A stretch of 64,000 nucleotides of DNA from Batrachochytrium dendrobatidis JAM81 (GCF_000203795.2 NW_006281100.1:1261099-1325098); one strand, 5' to 3'. Positions 32,099 to 45,275 are shown, numbered from the stretch's first letter. The notes: a model not told the origin generated them from the sequence alone. Numbers and translations: made by a program.

Positions 32099-35000
32099 TC
32101 AGCTTGAATTTACATTCAACCTTTTCTTTTGTGTTCGGCCTTTACTATTAGATTTTCGTTTTCGCTTTCGTTCGCTTTCTTCTTCAACTTCGTCCGCTCC
32201 TGATTCCTCTGTATCTTGGCGATCAAGCAAATTGGAAAAGTCGTCCGCATTTGCAAAGTCATCCATACCACCAGCAAAATAGTCACCAGAGTATCCCATA
32301 GCTACAGCTTTTGATGCAAGTCGGTCTTTGAGTTTGGCTCCACGCTTTCCGACTGTCTGCTTTGTTTCTTTTTTGTCCGTGTGCGAAGCAGTGGATGGAT
32401 CTTCGTCAAAATCATCTCCTTCATCACTAATCAAAGTATCCATCATATCATCATCCTCCTCTTGCTTAGATGGTTTTCCATTGGCCCATGCAGCCATATC
32501 ATCGTCATCACCATCTGCCTGCACATCTTCGTCGTTATTTTCTGGTAGAAAATCTTCGTCTTCGTCTTCACTTCCCAATCCTTCGCTTATTTGAGGGAAT
32601 CCGCTACTCTTTTGCATAGCATTCCAAGCCTCTTCTTCATCAATATCTTGATTGGAATCAAGATCGTTATGATCGCCATCTTTGCCTTCATCGTCTTGCT
32701 TTGCCTTTTTGGATCTGTCGACAAAGAATTTGTAATAAAAGAGATCGTCAGGTGCAACTTGATCTATTTTGGTGTGACTCCATTGAACAAGATTGGCTGG
32801 AGTGTCATCTAATTTGATTAAAACGTTTGGATTTTCCTGATCCACGTATATGACATTTTTCTTCCTTTGGCTTCCGGATAAAAGATTACCAGAATTTAAA
32901 GCGAATTGGGTCATGGTAGATTCAGAGTCGTTCGTCTTGCCCGTAGATACACGTGGCTGCATGAGACTTGATCCATGGTAAAGCGAAGTTACCTTTTTAG
33001 GAGCCTTGAAAACAAACCGGTCGAGGAATCGAGAAAGAGTGTGATTTTGCAATGGATCGTAGTTTTTGGCTGTGGCAGGAACCACAATAGGTGAGCCAGA
33101 GAGGAGTGTACGTGCATACAGCGACACAGTTGGATGGAAATGCGAAGCAAATATACAGAGCTCCCATAGACAAACCTGATCTGCATTCGTGTACAAGGGA
33201 TCACGCTTGCGTCCATCGTATTTGTGCGTGGTATCAATGACAGGCTTTTGCAGCTTAGATGGGTTTGAATCAACTGCATGGCTATCTTCATCCTTGCTTG
33301 TATCGCTCATTGTGACGTCTTCGCCAGCTGGTTCAGACGCATCTACAAAACGCTCTTCATCATGTTCTTCTGGCTGGGTAATAAATGTCCATAGTCCAGG
33401 CTGAAGCTTTGCCAATTCTCCAATCAAGAATAGTGATCCACAAATCAAAGGAATTTGAGCTCGACCGCACACTTGCACAATACGTTTTACAAATGACCTG
33501 ACACGTTTTGGGGATGCATCTGTTTTCATTGCTTTAAACAGCAAATTAAGGTACATGGACTGCTTAGACGCCTCAAACAGTCGGTTGTCCAACAAAGTAT
33601 CATACAAGGCACGATAGAAGCGATCAGAAACCATTTCACGCGAAGATTGCACTTGCAAGATGAGAGTAAGTGACTGGATACATGTATTGAATGTAGCCAC
33701 ATGAGTAATCTTGAACAAGATGTTCAAGTGAGATTCAAACACCTCATTGTCAAGCTCTGCATATGGAAAGGCACGATTGACACCAGTGAGAAGCGCTGCC
33801 ATCATTTTGGCATCCACACCGTCAACCTGCTCAAGACCACCGCTTGATTGAGATGCAGCAACCAAGTTAGTATTGCCATCTTTTTTGTTTTTTATTGCTT
33901 GTTGCTTGTGTCGACTGTTTTTGCCTTTTTTGGCATGTTTTTTGCCAGTTCCAGTTACGCAGCGATCCTTGACTTCCTCCTTGATACGAATTTTATGTAC
34001 AAGGATTTCAAACAGTTTAAAGTACACATCAATCAACATATTAGCTGTATCTGAATCTTTCTTGTTTCTTGACAGTACAATTTGGTTTAAAAACGTCACT
34101 GCATAGTATTGTGCACGCTCTGCAATGTTACTTCGAAAAAGAAGTCGTTCAATTTCACCAATCACTATAGACTTCATCGCAGGGTGGTTCTGTATCAGCT
34201 GTGCCAAAAGGTGCACGGATTTGGATGCAATTTTTTTGTCTAAATCGCCAAGTTTGTTGACTAGAAGCGAAAGAAGATTCTGCTCTTGCTCGGGTTTGGC
34301 AGTTAAAAGATCAAACACAATGGAAAGCATCTTGTTTTTGATATGGGGGAGAGGATCCTTTGTCAACTCCTAAATTGTTGCAAAGAGTTAAAATGAGTTC
34401 ATCAAACATATACTCGGCAAGGCTCCAACATTAATAATCCATGCAAGGTACTTGCTTCAATGAGTTGAATAAATGAAAAATAAGCCTTTTTAAGCGCATC
34501 CTCAAAGTACCACAAAATCAAGTGCTCTCTTGTAGTTTTTTTAGATAAAACAGGCTGATCGACAAAATACTTGAGCTTGCGATCAGGCAGAATAGAGTTT
34601 AATAAAAGATCCTTGATACTGTCAATTGCTACTAGAGCTTCTCGGCGGGACTTTTTGCGTGCCATTCCACAAATCAAATGATCATTTAATAAAGTGAATC
34701 TATGGAGAGGCGCTTCTTGAATTTGCAAAGTAAGTGCAGAAAGCTTGTCAGTAGTTGTACCGCTTTTAAGAACAGTTGATATAAAGTCCTTGTCGGCTCT
34801 AGATTCAGTCGATTGCCTCACTGGGTGGTTTGGATAGAAAGTGCAAATTGATTAAAAATATAGTTTGCAAACTGATATGTATCTTTGGTTTCATAATAGA
34901 ATAGCAATAAAGCTTACACTTTTCAAACTTGGAAATCTCTTCTTTCCAAAGATTCTCGGCATTGACAAATTTTTGTGAAATAAGATCTGAGTTGGCATTG

Positions 35001-35930
35001 ACAAGGTCGGTCTCGACTTCAGCAATGTTGGACAATTCCCACCAACGCTCAGAAGGTTCAATCAGTAATCTTGACTGCAGTTTATCCACGGGCTTTTTCC
35101 CCTTGATCATCTGCGCAAGCATTTTTTGCACCTCATCCTCGTCACCTTGTCCATATGTAGCACCAGTATCTTGTTTAACTTCTTGGTCATTAAATGTATT
35201 AAACACATCCTCATCGTCCTCATCCTCGCCAGAATCTGAATCAGGTTTGGGTGGTGTCTTGTTTTTTGCATTAGTTTTGCTATCTTTAGCAAAAGCAACA
35301 GGTTTATCTTGAGTTTCCTTAGCAAAAGTAGCAGGTTTATCTTGGGTTTCTTTAACAAAAGTAACAGGCTCATCTTGGCTTTCTTCGCCTTCGTCGTCAG
35401 ACACAGCTTCAACAGTCGATTTTGATGGATCCATTTTAAGTTGTCCAGACATGAATGCCATAAGATCACTCAAAAGCGCCTATGCATTGATACATCTCAT
35501 GTTAATTGCTATACAATCTTGAATTGGCAAAACTTAATTGCCAGTCATAAGTGATGGAACTTACAGCTTCGTTCTCTTCAGGTTTAAACACGACCTTGTT
35601 TTGTGGTATATCATCGTTGTCTTCGCATTCTGATCCACTCAGTACACCTTCAAGTAAATCCAAATCGGTTGCATCGCCGCCCAAACTTTTGATTTCTTTC
35701 AAAAGCCTCATTCGAGATGCCTTGCAGTATGAAAATGGATTGATTCCAAAAAATGACAAGTGTCAGATTAGAATATGTACAGTTAAATGTCCATGGTAAT
35801 AACGACTTACACTCTGATGTGGGCGAGAATTGGCAGGTTTTTCTACAGATGAATGGGCAGTTTTTGAACGAGAACGACTCTTGTCTGCAGATGAGTGGGT
35901 TTGAACCACGGAAGGGGTTGATTTTGCCAT
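32099..35930 (-). CDS. NOC1: Mak21/Noc1 (CEBPZ) ribosome biogenesis factor
   Basis: Five exons, complement(32099..34369, 34414..34820, 34918..35479, 35565..35720, 35811..35930), give 1,171 residues. The protein belongs to the CBF/Mak21 family and in yeast pairs with Noc2 to assemble early nucleolar pre-60S particles. Visible parts are an acidic, Lys-rich N-terminus with a short repeat (KETQDKPATFAKETQDKP), the helical block RWWELSNIAEVETDLVNANS, and KPEQEQNLLSLLVNKLGD. The CBF domain follows: IAERAQYYAVTFLNQIV, VNRAFPYAELDNEVFESHLN, YDGRKRDPLYTNADQVCLWE and HPTVSLYARTLLSG. Then come acidic stretches and a Lys/Arg-rich nuclear tail (SERKRKRKSNSKGRTQKKR). All exon phases close. An orthologue call is firm from these blocks. 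Confidence 0.92.
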
Positions 35931-36142
35931 GGCCTAAAAGAATCCGTATAAAACAATTGTAGTTTCAACCCAGAATTCAGCTCGAGTATATATCTCAACT
36001 ATCAATGGATTGTAATATCCAGAATAATAAAATTGAGTTTGCAGACAAAAAAAATAAATATTGAATTTTCTTTCCTGTCGAAATCACAATTTAAATTTTC
36101 AATTGGCCATCCGATCAGCTTGATAAACTCATACTTGCATAT

Positions 36143-36645
36143 ATGGTTCTGTTGGCTCAGACTCTGCGCTCTCATGGCTTGGCTTTTGGTAAAAGATTAT
36201 CATCAAATACCACCAAAATGTCAATTGCTCGCTCTGTTATTCTCCCTCACATAGCGACTATCAAAAGTATGCTCAGTCAAGCATCTACTGCACACACTAT
36301 GACTGGAATCCCACTGGCTGCTGCAATAGGGTGTAATACTGCCCGACCCACTACTTCATCTTCACAGTCTGGTGCAAAGGCAACATTTATCACAAGTACC
36401 AATACGATCATGTCTTTAACAGCCGCATTAGCAGTATGTAGATTTCATTTCGATTGAATTTTAACCCTCACCAGATTTCCACGAATATCGAATTACTTGT
36501 TCTACCTTGTGACTCACTGCTACTACGTTGTATTTAGGACACTGCACCTCAAGTGCCTGAATCATTAGCCACCAGTATTTCTGAACAGCTCACATTGGTG
36601 AAAAACTCATTATATACCTGTGGATTAGCTTTAGAAGACTTATAA
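36143..36645 (+). CDS. Small protein of unknown function, possibly mitochondrial
   Basis: Two exons (36143..36433, 36538..36645), joined in phase 0, give 132 residues. The N-terminal 35 residues (MVLLAQTLRSHGLAFGKRLS...) are basic, hydroxylated and free of acids, so an organellar presequence is possible. The rest is Ser/Thr/Ala-rich with a weak hydrophobic stretch, and the C-terminus ends in TCGLALEDL. I do not recognise it. Support comes from a good donor (gtatgtag), a TTTAG acceptor and the divergent arrangement with Mak21/Noc1, about 210 bp between starts. It could also be a chance model. Confidence 0.4.
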
Positions 36646-37483
36646 ATCTATACCTTACAAATATCCTGTTTTTGGATGATTGTTTTGCATTTGTGGAAAA
36701 TTATGAAATCTATACGAGCTAGTTGCACTCAAGTGGCTTGTATACGTCTAATGTTTTGTGGTTTGGTAGTTTCGGAACAATAAATCGATTTTTATTAAAC
36801 GCTACATTGATGGGTAGTTCATTTCATGCATATTTATGGCTCACTCATCTACTCTGCATACAATATATGATGTTCAATTCATGCCAACACCTAATCGCGT
36901 ACTATTCCACAATCACTCTTGAACGACTAGTCTCACGCTTGTTACTATTTGGTCTACTTGATTGTGCCGCAAGTCGAGGGTTCGTGTTGATCTGACTGTA
37001 TTCTTGGTTGAATGTGGTGTATAGCTATCATGTTGATACAACATTGGTTTAATGGTGGATATTCATGTAACGTATCGAGTTTATCTGATGCTGTGTTGAA
37101 ATAGGTCAGATATTAACATATTATTGCAATATTTGATGATTTTAAATGAATGTGTTGTCATTATAGCAATGAATCACCGACTTTCAATACAACACGACAC
37201 ATTGGGGGAGTCAAGATGCGATGTTGTGTTTACAAGAGTAATAATAAAGTAGCAAATCAAACTACACAATCAGTAGTAATGTGTATTCTAAAGTTGAATG
37301 ATCCATCGTACTATGTAATTCTAGAACATATTATCAATAGCCAGCGAGATTGAATTCCTTTTGTAGATGCAAAAGCTCGTCCAGTGACTTGAATTCAAGC
37401 TTGATTGCAACCCACCTGAAGAGATGCTTGGGATGCGTCGATGCAAAGACTAAACAGCTGTGTTTACTATTAAAGTTGCTAAA
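36646..37483. other. Intergenic region, no gene seen
   Basis: About 840 bp of AT-rich DNA with several frames of 60-90 codons that lack recognisable features or splice partners. No terminal repeat of the dispersed element was seen. The right end should contain the URC4 promoter. Confidence 0.4.
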
Positions 37484-38931
37484 ATGACCACCAATACTAG
37501 CACCACTCCATCTGCGTATCTGCTCACACTCAAGTCTATTCGAGAGCGTACACGCCTGTTGCTGGACAATCCAACTCAACTCGCTCATTTTGATGTGCAT
37601 CTCGACAAGCTAGATGCAGTAGTCAACACCATTGTTATGCTGATAGTCAGAGACTATTCTAGCCCAAGCGATATTCCTCCCCACTCTCGATGGAGACACT
37701 TTGAAGCTGTAAGCCCAGCAATGAAAGCTACCAAATGTGACCGAATTTCACCCTTGCTGAATACTTGGAATGGTTCAGTTTCTAGTGCAAAGGATCAACC
37801 TCCCAAGTATGAGCGAGAAACAATCCGTCGACTCTTGGATCTGTTTGTGATATCTGTATTATTGGATGCAGGTGCAGGAAATAAATGGTCGTTCCGGCCA
37901 TCGAACGAGCCTGGTGAATCTTATGTTAGATCTGAAGGTCTCGCTCTTGCATCGCTGGACTGGTTTGTGGCAGGAGGATTTTCATCCGATCCAAATGCAT
38001 TTCCAAATAGAGCCGACGCAGTAGGGCTCAAGGCTGTTACTGCAGATAAGCTTCAAAAGGCTTTTCAAGTGAATGAATCCAATCCACTGGTGGGAGTGGA
38101 TGGTCGATGCTCTTTATTGAATCGTTTGGGTGATGTCTGTCTAGCCCATCCCAAGTACTTTGGGTCTGATACTCCTCGACCAGGAAATCTAGTCGACTAT
38201 CTGCTAGATCATCCATCGACCGTACACTCTGAGGACGGATCTGAGCACAGCGTGAACATTAGTGTCCTATGGGAGGTGGTCATTCATGCTTTTTCTGGAG
38301 TTTGGCCGCCTGCTAGGACAGTACTGGACGGTGTTTTTTTGGGTGATGTGTGGCCATGCAGCAGTCTTGCATCTATCCTGTCCAACTCTACTACTGGCCT
38401 TGGAGGAGAGGCAGATTCACTAGGACTGGTTCCCTTCCACAAACTGTCTCAATGGCTGACTTACTCTCTGATGGAACCCATGTCACTGCTGGGAGTGCGA
38501 TTTATTGGAGTGGAAGACTTGACAGGTCTAGCAGAATATCGCAATGGAGGACTGTTTGTCGATATGGGGGTTCTTTCCCTCCGTTCTTCCAGCATCAAGA
38601 CCATGACCCAAGGTCCTGAATCTGTGCCCCGTTTCAATGTATTTGACGATGCTGTTGTTGAATGGCGAGCACTTACGATTGGGCTGCTGGATCTGGTAGG
38701 AGATGCTGTTCGCAAGCGACTGTCCATGTCCAAGGATGATCTGCCACTAGCAAAAATACTGGAAGCAGGTAGCCTATTACCATTATTCTAGACTGCTCTG
38801 CATTGTCATACTAACACTGATGTACTTGATCATTAGGAACGTGGAAGGCTGGACGCGAAGTTGCTGCATCGCTCCGCCCAGTCTCTCGTGGATCTCCTAT
38901 CGACATTATATCGGATGGAACTGTTTTTTAA
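37484..38931 (+). CDS. URC4: URC4-like protein of uracil catabolism (DUF1688)
   Basis: Two exons (37484..38768, 38837..38931) give 459 residues. DUF1688 landmarks are the N-terminal ERTRLLLDNPTQLAHFDVHL, SRWRHFE near residue 70, SVLLDAGAGNKWSFR, SEGLALASLDWFVAGGFSSD, GVDGRCSLLNRLGD, FHKLSQWLTYSLMEPM and YRNGGLFVDMGVL. The C-terminal signature GTWKAGREVAA...SDGTVF is supplied by the second exon. The protein is one of the URC set used by fungi to use uracil as a nitrogen source; its exact reaction is not established to my knowledge. The ATG at 37484 gives the family N-terminus. The nucleoside transporter 12 kb away could supply substrate for the same metabolism, but there is no direct link. Confidence 0.92.
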
Positions 38932-39243
38932 ATGGTTTGACGGCTTATCATCCAAGTGGAATGTGAGGCCGAATCTTTTGGATTTTAAGATTGCAAATGG
39001 CAGACTTGACTATTTGGCGTGTTTGAAACTGTTTTACAAATGAATTCCTGTTTTTTCAAGGCTGTTTGTAACAGCAGTTTGATTGTATGACATCGACTTG
39101 AAAGCAGATGCGGCATTATTGATAGAATCCGCATAAGCAATTCGCTCACGTGGCTCTGGCTTGAAATGGTGCAGCGATGGATTGAATCTACAAATTTCAA
39201 GTAGAGTTGAAAGTGATAATCATTGACAGTATCTGATAAAAGA

Positions 39244-41046
39244 ATGACAGAGATTACAGAGTTGGACTCTACTTGTGATAGATTGACTTTATCCAAGACA
39301 CTTCCTGCACATCCAGAAGTGCAGCCATCAATAGCAACGGGAAGCACCGTCCAACAGCGACCAGTACGTAGCCGATATAAACCTACTGCTCCTCCCAAAT
39401 GGAATAGTTATGCTGCTATTCTACGGCATGCTACTACAGGTGGAATACGCTCGTTTCTTATTGCATTTGCTCTGCGTGGTGGAGTGACATTTGCCATCAG
39501 ACTATTCCGAGTATTTCGTAGAAAGCAAGTCTTGTAGATTTTTTGACAATAGTAAATCATATATTAGGCTGACCCCTATTCTGTTACTGGATTTATCAAC
39601 ACAGGGATACGTTCATGGCAGCAATCAAGAGCTTTTTCAGTATTGAAAGTCGCCGATTCGCTAGAATGGTTGGCACATTCTCATTCATTTGGAAGCTGAT
39701 CAACAACTCTCTCATGCGGTATAGATCTCTAAATGCATCCACAACTACGCCAGAACTGCCATCTACTGCTCATAGATTTTCAAAAATTAACGGCGCGATT
39801 GCTGGTGCTGTTGCTGGACTAGCCATCTTATTTGAAACCGAAGACAACCGGATTGCATTCTCTCAACAGTTTTTTATGCGATCAATGCAAGCAGGATACA
39901 ATGCTCTTGAATCAAGAGATTTGTTTGCATTTCCGTATGGGGATACTATTTTATTTTCAATCGCCTGTGGATCCATTATGTATGCATTTGTCATGCATCC
40001 CACCTCCATTCCCAGATCATGTAAGTGTTCCATGGTTAAACGTTCAAGTAGGATGGCAACATATATCCAAAAGTCACTCACCAGAAAATGTACTCAATGC
40101 TTTAGATTACTCATGGATGGTTAAAACTGGTATGCTTTATAGACTACTGATTTTATTTTGAAACTTGTAAACTTGTATTGACTATTGGAATACTTTTGAA
40201 TGCATTGTTTAATCAACTTGTCTAGCTCGAGTGCCATTGAAAACCCTCGAGTTTAATCGTGAAAATGTAAAGAATTGGGAGTCCAGCACAGACCTTATCA
40301 TTCCCAAGCCCGTCGTATCATCCATTCTTGCCAAACTTAAAACAGATCCATCGGTTGAATCGTTTATGATGTCTTATCTTGATAGCCATAATGGTATAAT
40401 GCCGATATGTCCCTGTAAGATATTTCATCCAAGTGATCTATCATGCACAAGATACTGCTTGTTGTTGTGGATCAAAGTTTTTTGGGGGATTCTGCCTGTT
40501 TATGGATCATTGAATGGTGTTCCACTTCTTCTTTTCAATACCAAATCATTTTTAAAAACGTAGGTTCACGTCTATATTCAACTATCTATTATGTCTGGTC
40601 TGTGTCTAATTTGGTTACATGCTGTCATATCAAATAGTCCCGGATACCACGTACTTCGAGTGTTGAAATCATCGCTAAGATCGTCGGTATTTCTTGCAAC
40701 ATATGTCAACGCTTTCCAATCCTTGGTTTGCTTTTCACGCAACCTCTCTCCAAACAATCCAGATCTGCGATACACGTATTATATCATGGGCACTTTAGCA
40801 GGACTTGCAATCCTAATTGAACACCCATCACGACGAACGGAACTGGCAATGTACACTCTTCCTAAAGGTGTGCAAAGTCTATATATCCTGCTGCTCAATC
40901 GTGGTCGCATGGTAGCGTTGAAGGGGTTAGACGTAGTGGGAAGTTGTTGTGCTATGAGTGTGTTGATGAGTGTGTATCAGGTTGAGCCACATCAGATGAG
41001 TTCAATGATGCATCGACTGATGCGTGGATTATTGGGTGATTACTGA
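39244..41046 (+). CDS. TMEM135: TMEM135-like (Tim17-type) membrane protein
   Basis: Five exons (39244..39533, 39605..40020, 40106..40129, 40226..40559, 40638..41046) give 490 residues. The sequence has the layout of fungal TMEM135 homologues: AILRHATTGGIRSFLIAFAL, a Gly-rich hairpin GAIAGAVAGLAILFE, HPTSIPRSYYSWMVKTARVP, the Cys/His block CPCKIFHPSDLSC, ILPVYGSLNGVPLLLF and a second hairpin TLAGLAILIEHPSRR. TMEM135 is linked to peroxisomes and mitochondria. Exon 3 is a 24-nt microexon. Skipping it, or using the nearer AG, would give a 28-nt intron or a frameshift; with it, the family motif PRSYYSWMVKTARVP is restored. The first intron uses donor GTAGAT. Confidence 0.85.
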
Positions 41047-41093
41047 TTCATCAAGCTAAATGGAACGTTTGTTTTCAACTAGAATCATTTGCT

Positions 41094-41118
41094 TCATTTT
41101 ACGTGAATAGGGTTGTAA
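41094..41118. repeat. Isolated terminal repeat of the dispersed element
   Basis: CATTTTACGTGAATAGGGTT with GTAATG matches the right terminus of the dispersed TIR element. No opposite end is seen within the 160-bp spacer between two convergent genes. It is probably a relic of a deleted copy, or a very short internally deleted one that includes AAATGGAACGTTTG at 41058-41071. Confidence 0.5.
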
Positions 41119-41210
41119 TGGCATGCTATGGTGAAAAAGCCTGCCCAAGATAGATTCATATTCAAAAATCAAAATTTGATTGAAAACTAAAACCAATGGG
41201 TTGTATATAA

Positions 41211-43457
41211 TCAAGACATCCACGATTGTTCGGTAGGAAGAGTCCACTAAAATACATGATCAAAATACATTAATAGTCTATATAACCTCGAAGAATAAAT
41301 GAAAAACTTACTTTGGTGGTCACCTTGCGTCTCTCGGTAAAAAATTCAATAGCAGAGTCACCAGTGATATCGCCCCATCCAAACCGCGACTTGCCAATTC
41401 CTCCAAACGAAAAAGGTTCTCTTGGTACAGGAACTCCAATGTTTACTCCAACCATCCCTGCCATAAACCTCTTGACAAACCACTCAGCGACTCCTCCATC
41501 TTTGGTGTAAATACATGCTGCGTTACCGTAAGGACTCTCGTTTTCAATTTGAATAGCTTCTTCTTTGGTGGCAACTTGATATATACTAAGAACTGGACCA
41601 AATATTTCGTCATGAAGAGCAGCATCGGTTTTTGTTTTATGTAAGATGATGGTTGGTCCAAGCCAAAATCCGCTTGACATGGATGGGTGTGGAAGTTTTG
41701 CATCTGGAGATTGAGGATCCCATTGTCCCGTACGACCGTCAATAAGGATCTGAGCACCAGAATCAATACTTTTTTGAATGTATGATGAAATCTTGGTATA
41801 AGATGCCTTGTCAATCACAGGACCCATGATTTCTGAACACCCTTCTGCCTGGCCTGGTTTGAGTGCTGATGCCTTTTTCACGATTGCTGCAACAAGGTCA
41901 GACTGTACTCCAATTGTAAGGAGAACTGATGCAGCCATACATCGCTGACCTGCGCACCCAGTAAACGATGCGACAATGTCGTTGGCGGCCATATCAAGAT
42001 TTCTATCTGGATAGGCGACTAGATGGTTTTTTGCACCACCTTAAAGTTGAATGCATAATACATGTGTAATGAGTGTTTGAAATACTTGTGTGGTGATTCA
42101 TACCACCAGTACTGAATAATGAATACATACCAAGAGCCAGAACACGTTTGTTTAAATTACTGCCACGCTTGTAGATCAGCTCGGCAACAAGTGAAGTGCC
42201 AACAAATGTCACTGCCTTGACACATGGATGATCAACAAGCTGATTCACGACTAAATGAAACAATCGGTATCAAATTAAATTAGGATTGAACGAGAACAAG
42301 CGCATAGATCTATGATGTTCCATTTACCTCGAGCAGTTCCATGTACAAGATTGACGACACCGTCGGGAAGTCCAGCCTCCTTGAGTAACTCCATAGTAAA
42401 TGACATGGTCAATGGAACTTTTTCGGATGGTTTAATTACCATAGAATTACCCTATACCAAACCAAAAAATTAGGCCGAGTAAATGGGTGGTGTGTGTAGT
42501 GTCTGAAATATAAAAATAAATTACATACAGATGCAATTGCAATTGGAAGCGTCCACATGGGTACCATGAATGGAAAGTCTGAAGTTTAAAGTGTGATATT
42601 TTATAAATGTTGGTTAAAATTGAATCAAGGCTACATTCATGCAATTGACGTTGCTCAACTCACTAAATGGCACGATGGACACGACCACACCAAGCGGTTT
42701 ACGAACATCATGGCAATGAACTATAAAACCAATCAGGATCAGAATACTAATCAGCCTTTCAATTGATCCTAAACCAAAAAGCTTGAGTTGTGTGTTTACC
42801 TCCACGAGATACCTCGAGTATTTTTCCTTGAGAGACTTGAGGCATCGACATGGCATACTCGACGGTCTCGTTGCCTTTAGAGATTTCTCCCATAGCTTCG
42901 GTAAATGTCTAAATATCACAAACGGATTACTGCAGATATGAGTATTGATGCAATAAAAGCGTATAAACTAGGGTTGATTGTAGCTCATCTCAACCAGGTC
43001 ATACCTTGCCATGTTCAAGCATAATTAGCTCTGCAAGTTTCTTGCTATGTTTAATTACAAGCTGGTGAAACCTGACAAGAATCTGGACTCTGTCCTTGAC
43101 AGTTCGAGAACTGATGGGTCGATAATAAACAGTCAAGCATGGGTTGAACAACAGTCAATAACAACATTCTTGAAACTCATGTAGTGGATGGATCAAGCCA
43201 AAACGATGGTAGTATCAATGCCATGCAATTGCAAAAAGTTACCTCCAAGATTCATAAGATGTTTGAGCAGACAGAACAGCAGCATCGACGTCTTCAACTG
43301 TAGAGAGCGGCACATGGGCAATCACACTGCCAGTAGCAGGACTGGTGACAGGAAGAAAGCATAAAGTATCATTCACAGCCGGATTAGCAGCAACTACAGG
43401 CTTATTGTTGACCCAGTTGGAAAGGACTTGTGGATTCATGGTCGGAGTCAATGGCAT
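41211..43457 (-). CDS. ALDH6A1: Methylmalonate-semialdehyde dehydrogenase (CoA-acylating)
   Basis: Nine exons, complement(41211..41246, 41312..42039, 42131..42250, 42328..42451, 42529..42578, 42664..42720, 42800..42908, 43005..43110, 43243..43457), give 514 residues. The enzyme converts methylmalonate or malonate semialdehyde to propionyl- or acetyl-CoA in valine and pyrimidine breakdown. Motifs are [47 protein letters not shown], the catalytic block [12 protein letters not shown] with its Cys, [12 protein letters not shown], and [17 protein letters not shown]. The closing [13 protein letters not shown] is on a separate 36-nt exon. The predicted start lacks the mitochondrial presequence seen in animal enzymes. 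Beta-alanine-route uracil catabolism also needs this enzyme class. Confidence 0.95.
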
Positions 43458-44380
43458 GTTGTGATTGTCGAGTGATTAGCAAGGAAAGCATTTTGCTTGC
43501 TTAGGATGGCTTGTACACAAGTATCGATTGTTGGCACTGAGGATTACATGAGTATCGATCTGATTGCACTTTGTAATATTATTCCTGATTGCAATAGTCT
43601 GAAGGACTGGCCAGATGGGAATGGCATTGACAGACGAACCAATTCAGTGAAATATGTTGATGGCAACCAACTGCATAAGATGAGCTTGTCAAATAATACA
43701 TCGAATTGGTCGTATTAGATTACCACAAACTGTATTGATGCCAGTTATTTCATTCTATCCTATTATAACTAGAGTCGTGCATTTATCTACTCTTGTAGAA
43801 TTTACTGCCGATGCTGCTGTTCTTTCAGTTGCTGACAGTAATGGTCTTTAAAAGCGATTGTAGGAATATGATGGATCCAACAACCAACAACTCTTTCTCA
43901 TCAGTGCTTTGGTTATAGATATTAAACTTTTTGGATATACCCAGTTTGGTAGTATTTCGGTCGGTGACTGAAGAAAATAAGAGATTGTCAGCAACCATTA
44001 ATTTTGTTTTGCAAATATCGGTAAACTACCGATTTGGATGGCATGACCATCATTCGTGTGTTTTGTACCATGGCGACAATCTGGCTTGTCGACACGATCA
44101 GTTTGCTGGACGACCTGTTCCTGTCAATTGAATATAGGACGTTATTCATTCGGTTTAGCAGCTGATCTCAATGTTAATCTTGTTTTGACAAGAGTCTCAG
44201 TATTCTACCTTGTACAATCTGCATGATAGTCTAAAGCAATCATGCAGTCTTGCAGGGAATTTACATTTCCAAAGTACTGTAACAGCAATCTGCTTGATGC
44301 CATCAGAACATTCTCGAAACATGGTAGAATTGGTCTGGAGTATAAATAAATATTCCTGTCATCATTCCTTTTGTTTTCAG
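43458..44380. other. Intergenic region upstream of the dehydrogenase gene, no gene seen
   Basis: About 920 bp, including the dehydrogenase promoter on the left. Frames at 43497-43718 and 43931-44131 show no features. An inverted match to the element interior could not be established. AT-rich, otherwise undistinguished. Confidence 0.4.
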
Positions 44381-45040
44381 TTGTAAAGCTGTATTTGCGT
44401 AAAATAGAACACTGAATAAAGATGACAAGATACAATAAACAATCTCATCGAATGATTGGCGCCAATTTAGTAAAATTTACTAGGCAGCATTGTGCCCTGT
44501 GAATCCCCAACAAAGTCGATTGACCCTTTACTCATTTTTGTATAAACAATTGAGCAAATGTTTAAAGCAGCATTTGTCTTACGATTCCAGTAAATCTCAC
44601 TTGTTTAATTTTCAGCTCCTCTCTACCAATCAAACATTAAAAAGTAAATATTGAATGGCTAGTAAAAAACGATTGCATTTCTGAAACGTAAAGTCTGTTT
44701 TCTTAAACTAGAGCGCGAGTATCTGAGATTTTAGGATACAACAATTCAAGTTTAACATCATACTCATTGCAATCCAGACATCGGATTTGACTATTTGATG
44801 TCGATTAAAATCGACGATTGTAGTGTATGACTGCATAAAGAGAAATAACACGTTCAAAATTATAGCTTGATTTGTGTGCATCATGGTGGAGGTTGTGTTT
44901 GAAACAAGGATTGAGAATGCCAATTGAGCAAGCAGTCAATTTGTAGCAAGCACAAGTGTCTAATTATTATTTATTCGAAGCAAAAGAGGCAATCTGCAGA
45001 ATAAATACAAATGTTCCACTTTATGTAAATACGGCTGCAA
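44381..45040. mobile_element. Dispersed TIR element, copy G (about 660 bp, most complete)
   Basis: The left end TTGTAAAGCTGTATTTGCGT (then AAAATAGAACACTGAATAAAG) and the right end (45010-45040, TTCCACTTTATGTAAATACG then GCTGCAA) are inverted repeats over about 30 bp. The interior aligns with copy A (GAATAAAGATG, AATGATTGGCGCCAATTTAG, CTCATTTTTGTATAAACAAT, CAAACATTAAAAAGTAAATA, ACTAGAGCGCGAGTATCTGA) and with parts of I and K. No protein-coding capacity. Useful as a reference copy for building a consensus. Confidence 0.8.
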
Positions 45041-45275
45041 TAAAATCGTGGCTTTGTGCCACGTGCATAATGATACAAATTTAGGCAGCTTAGCTGGCCG
45101 TACGGGACTATATATGGTGTTGTATATTCAAAGTGCGCCATCATTTGATGCTTTTGATGGCAAATTGTCAATAAAACTATTTTGAATGTCTGCATTTCAA
45201 CTTTAGATTCGATTCAACCCACTCTAATAACTTTGAAGCTTGCATTACTGAATTTTCTATTGACCACTTCCGGCC

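Noticed and set aside
40021..40048. A 28-nt intron in the TMEM135-like gene
   Set aside because: Too short for a spliceosomal intron. The alternative with a 24-nt microexon restores the conserved SYYSWMVKT motif.
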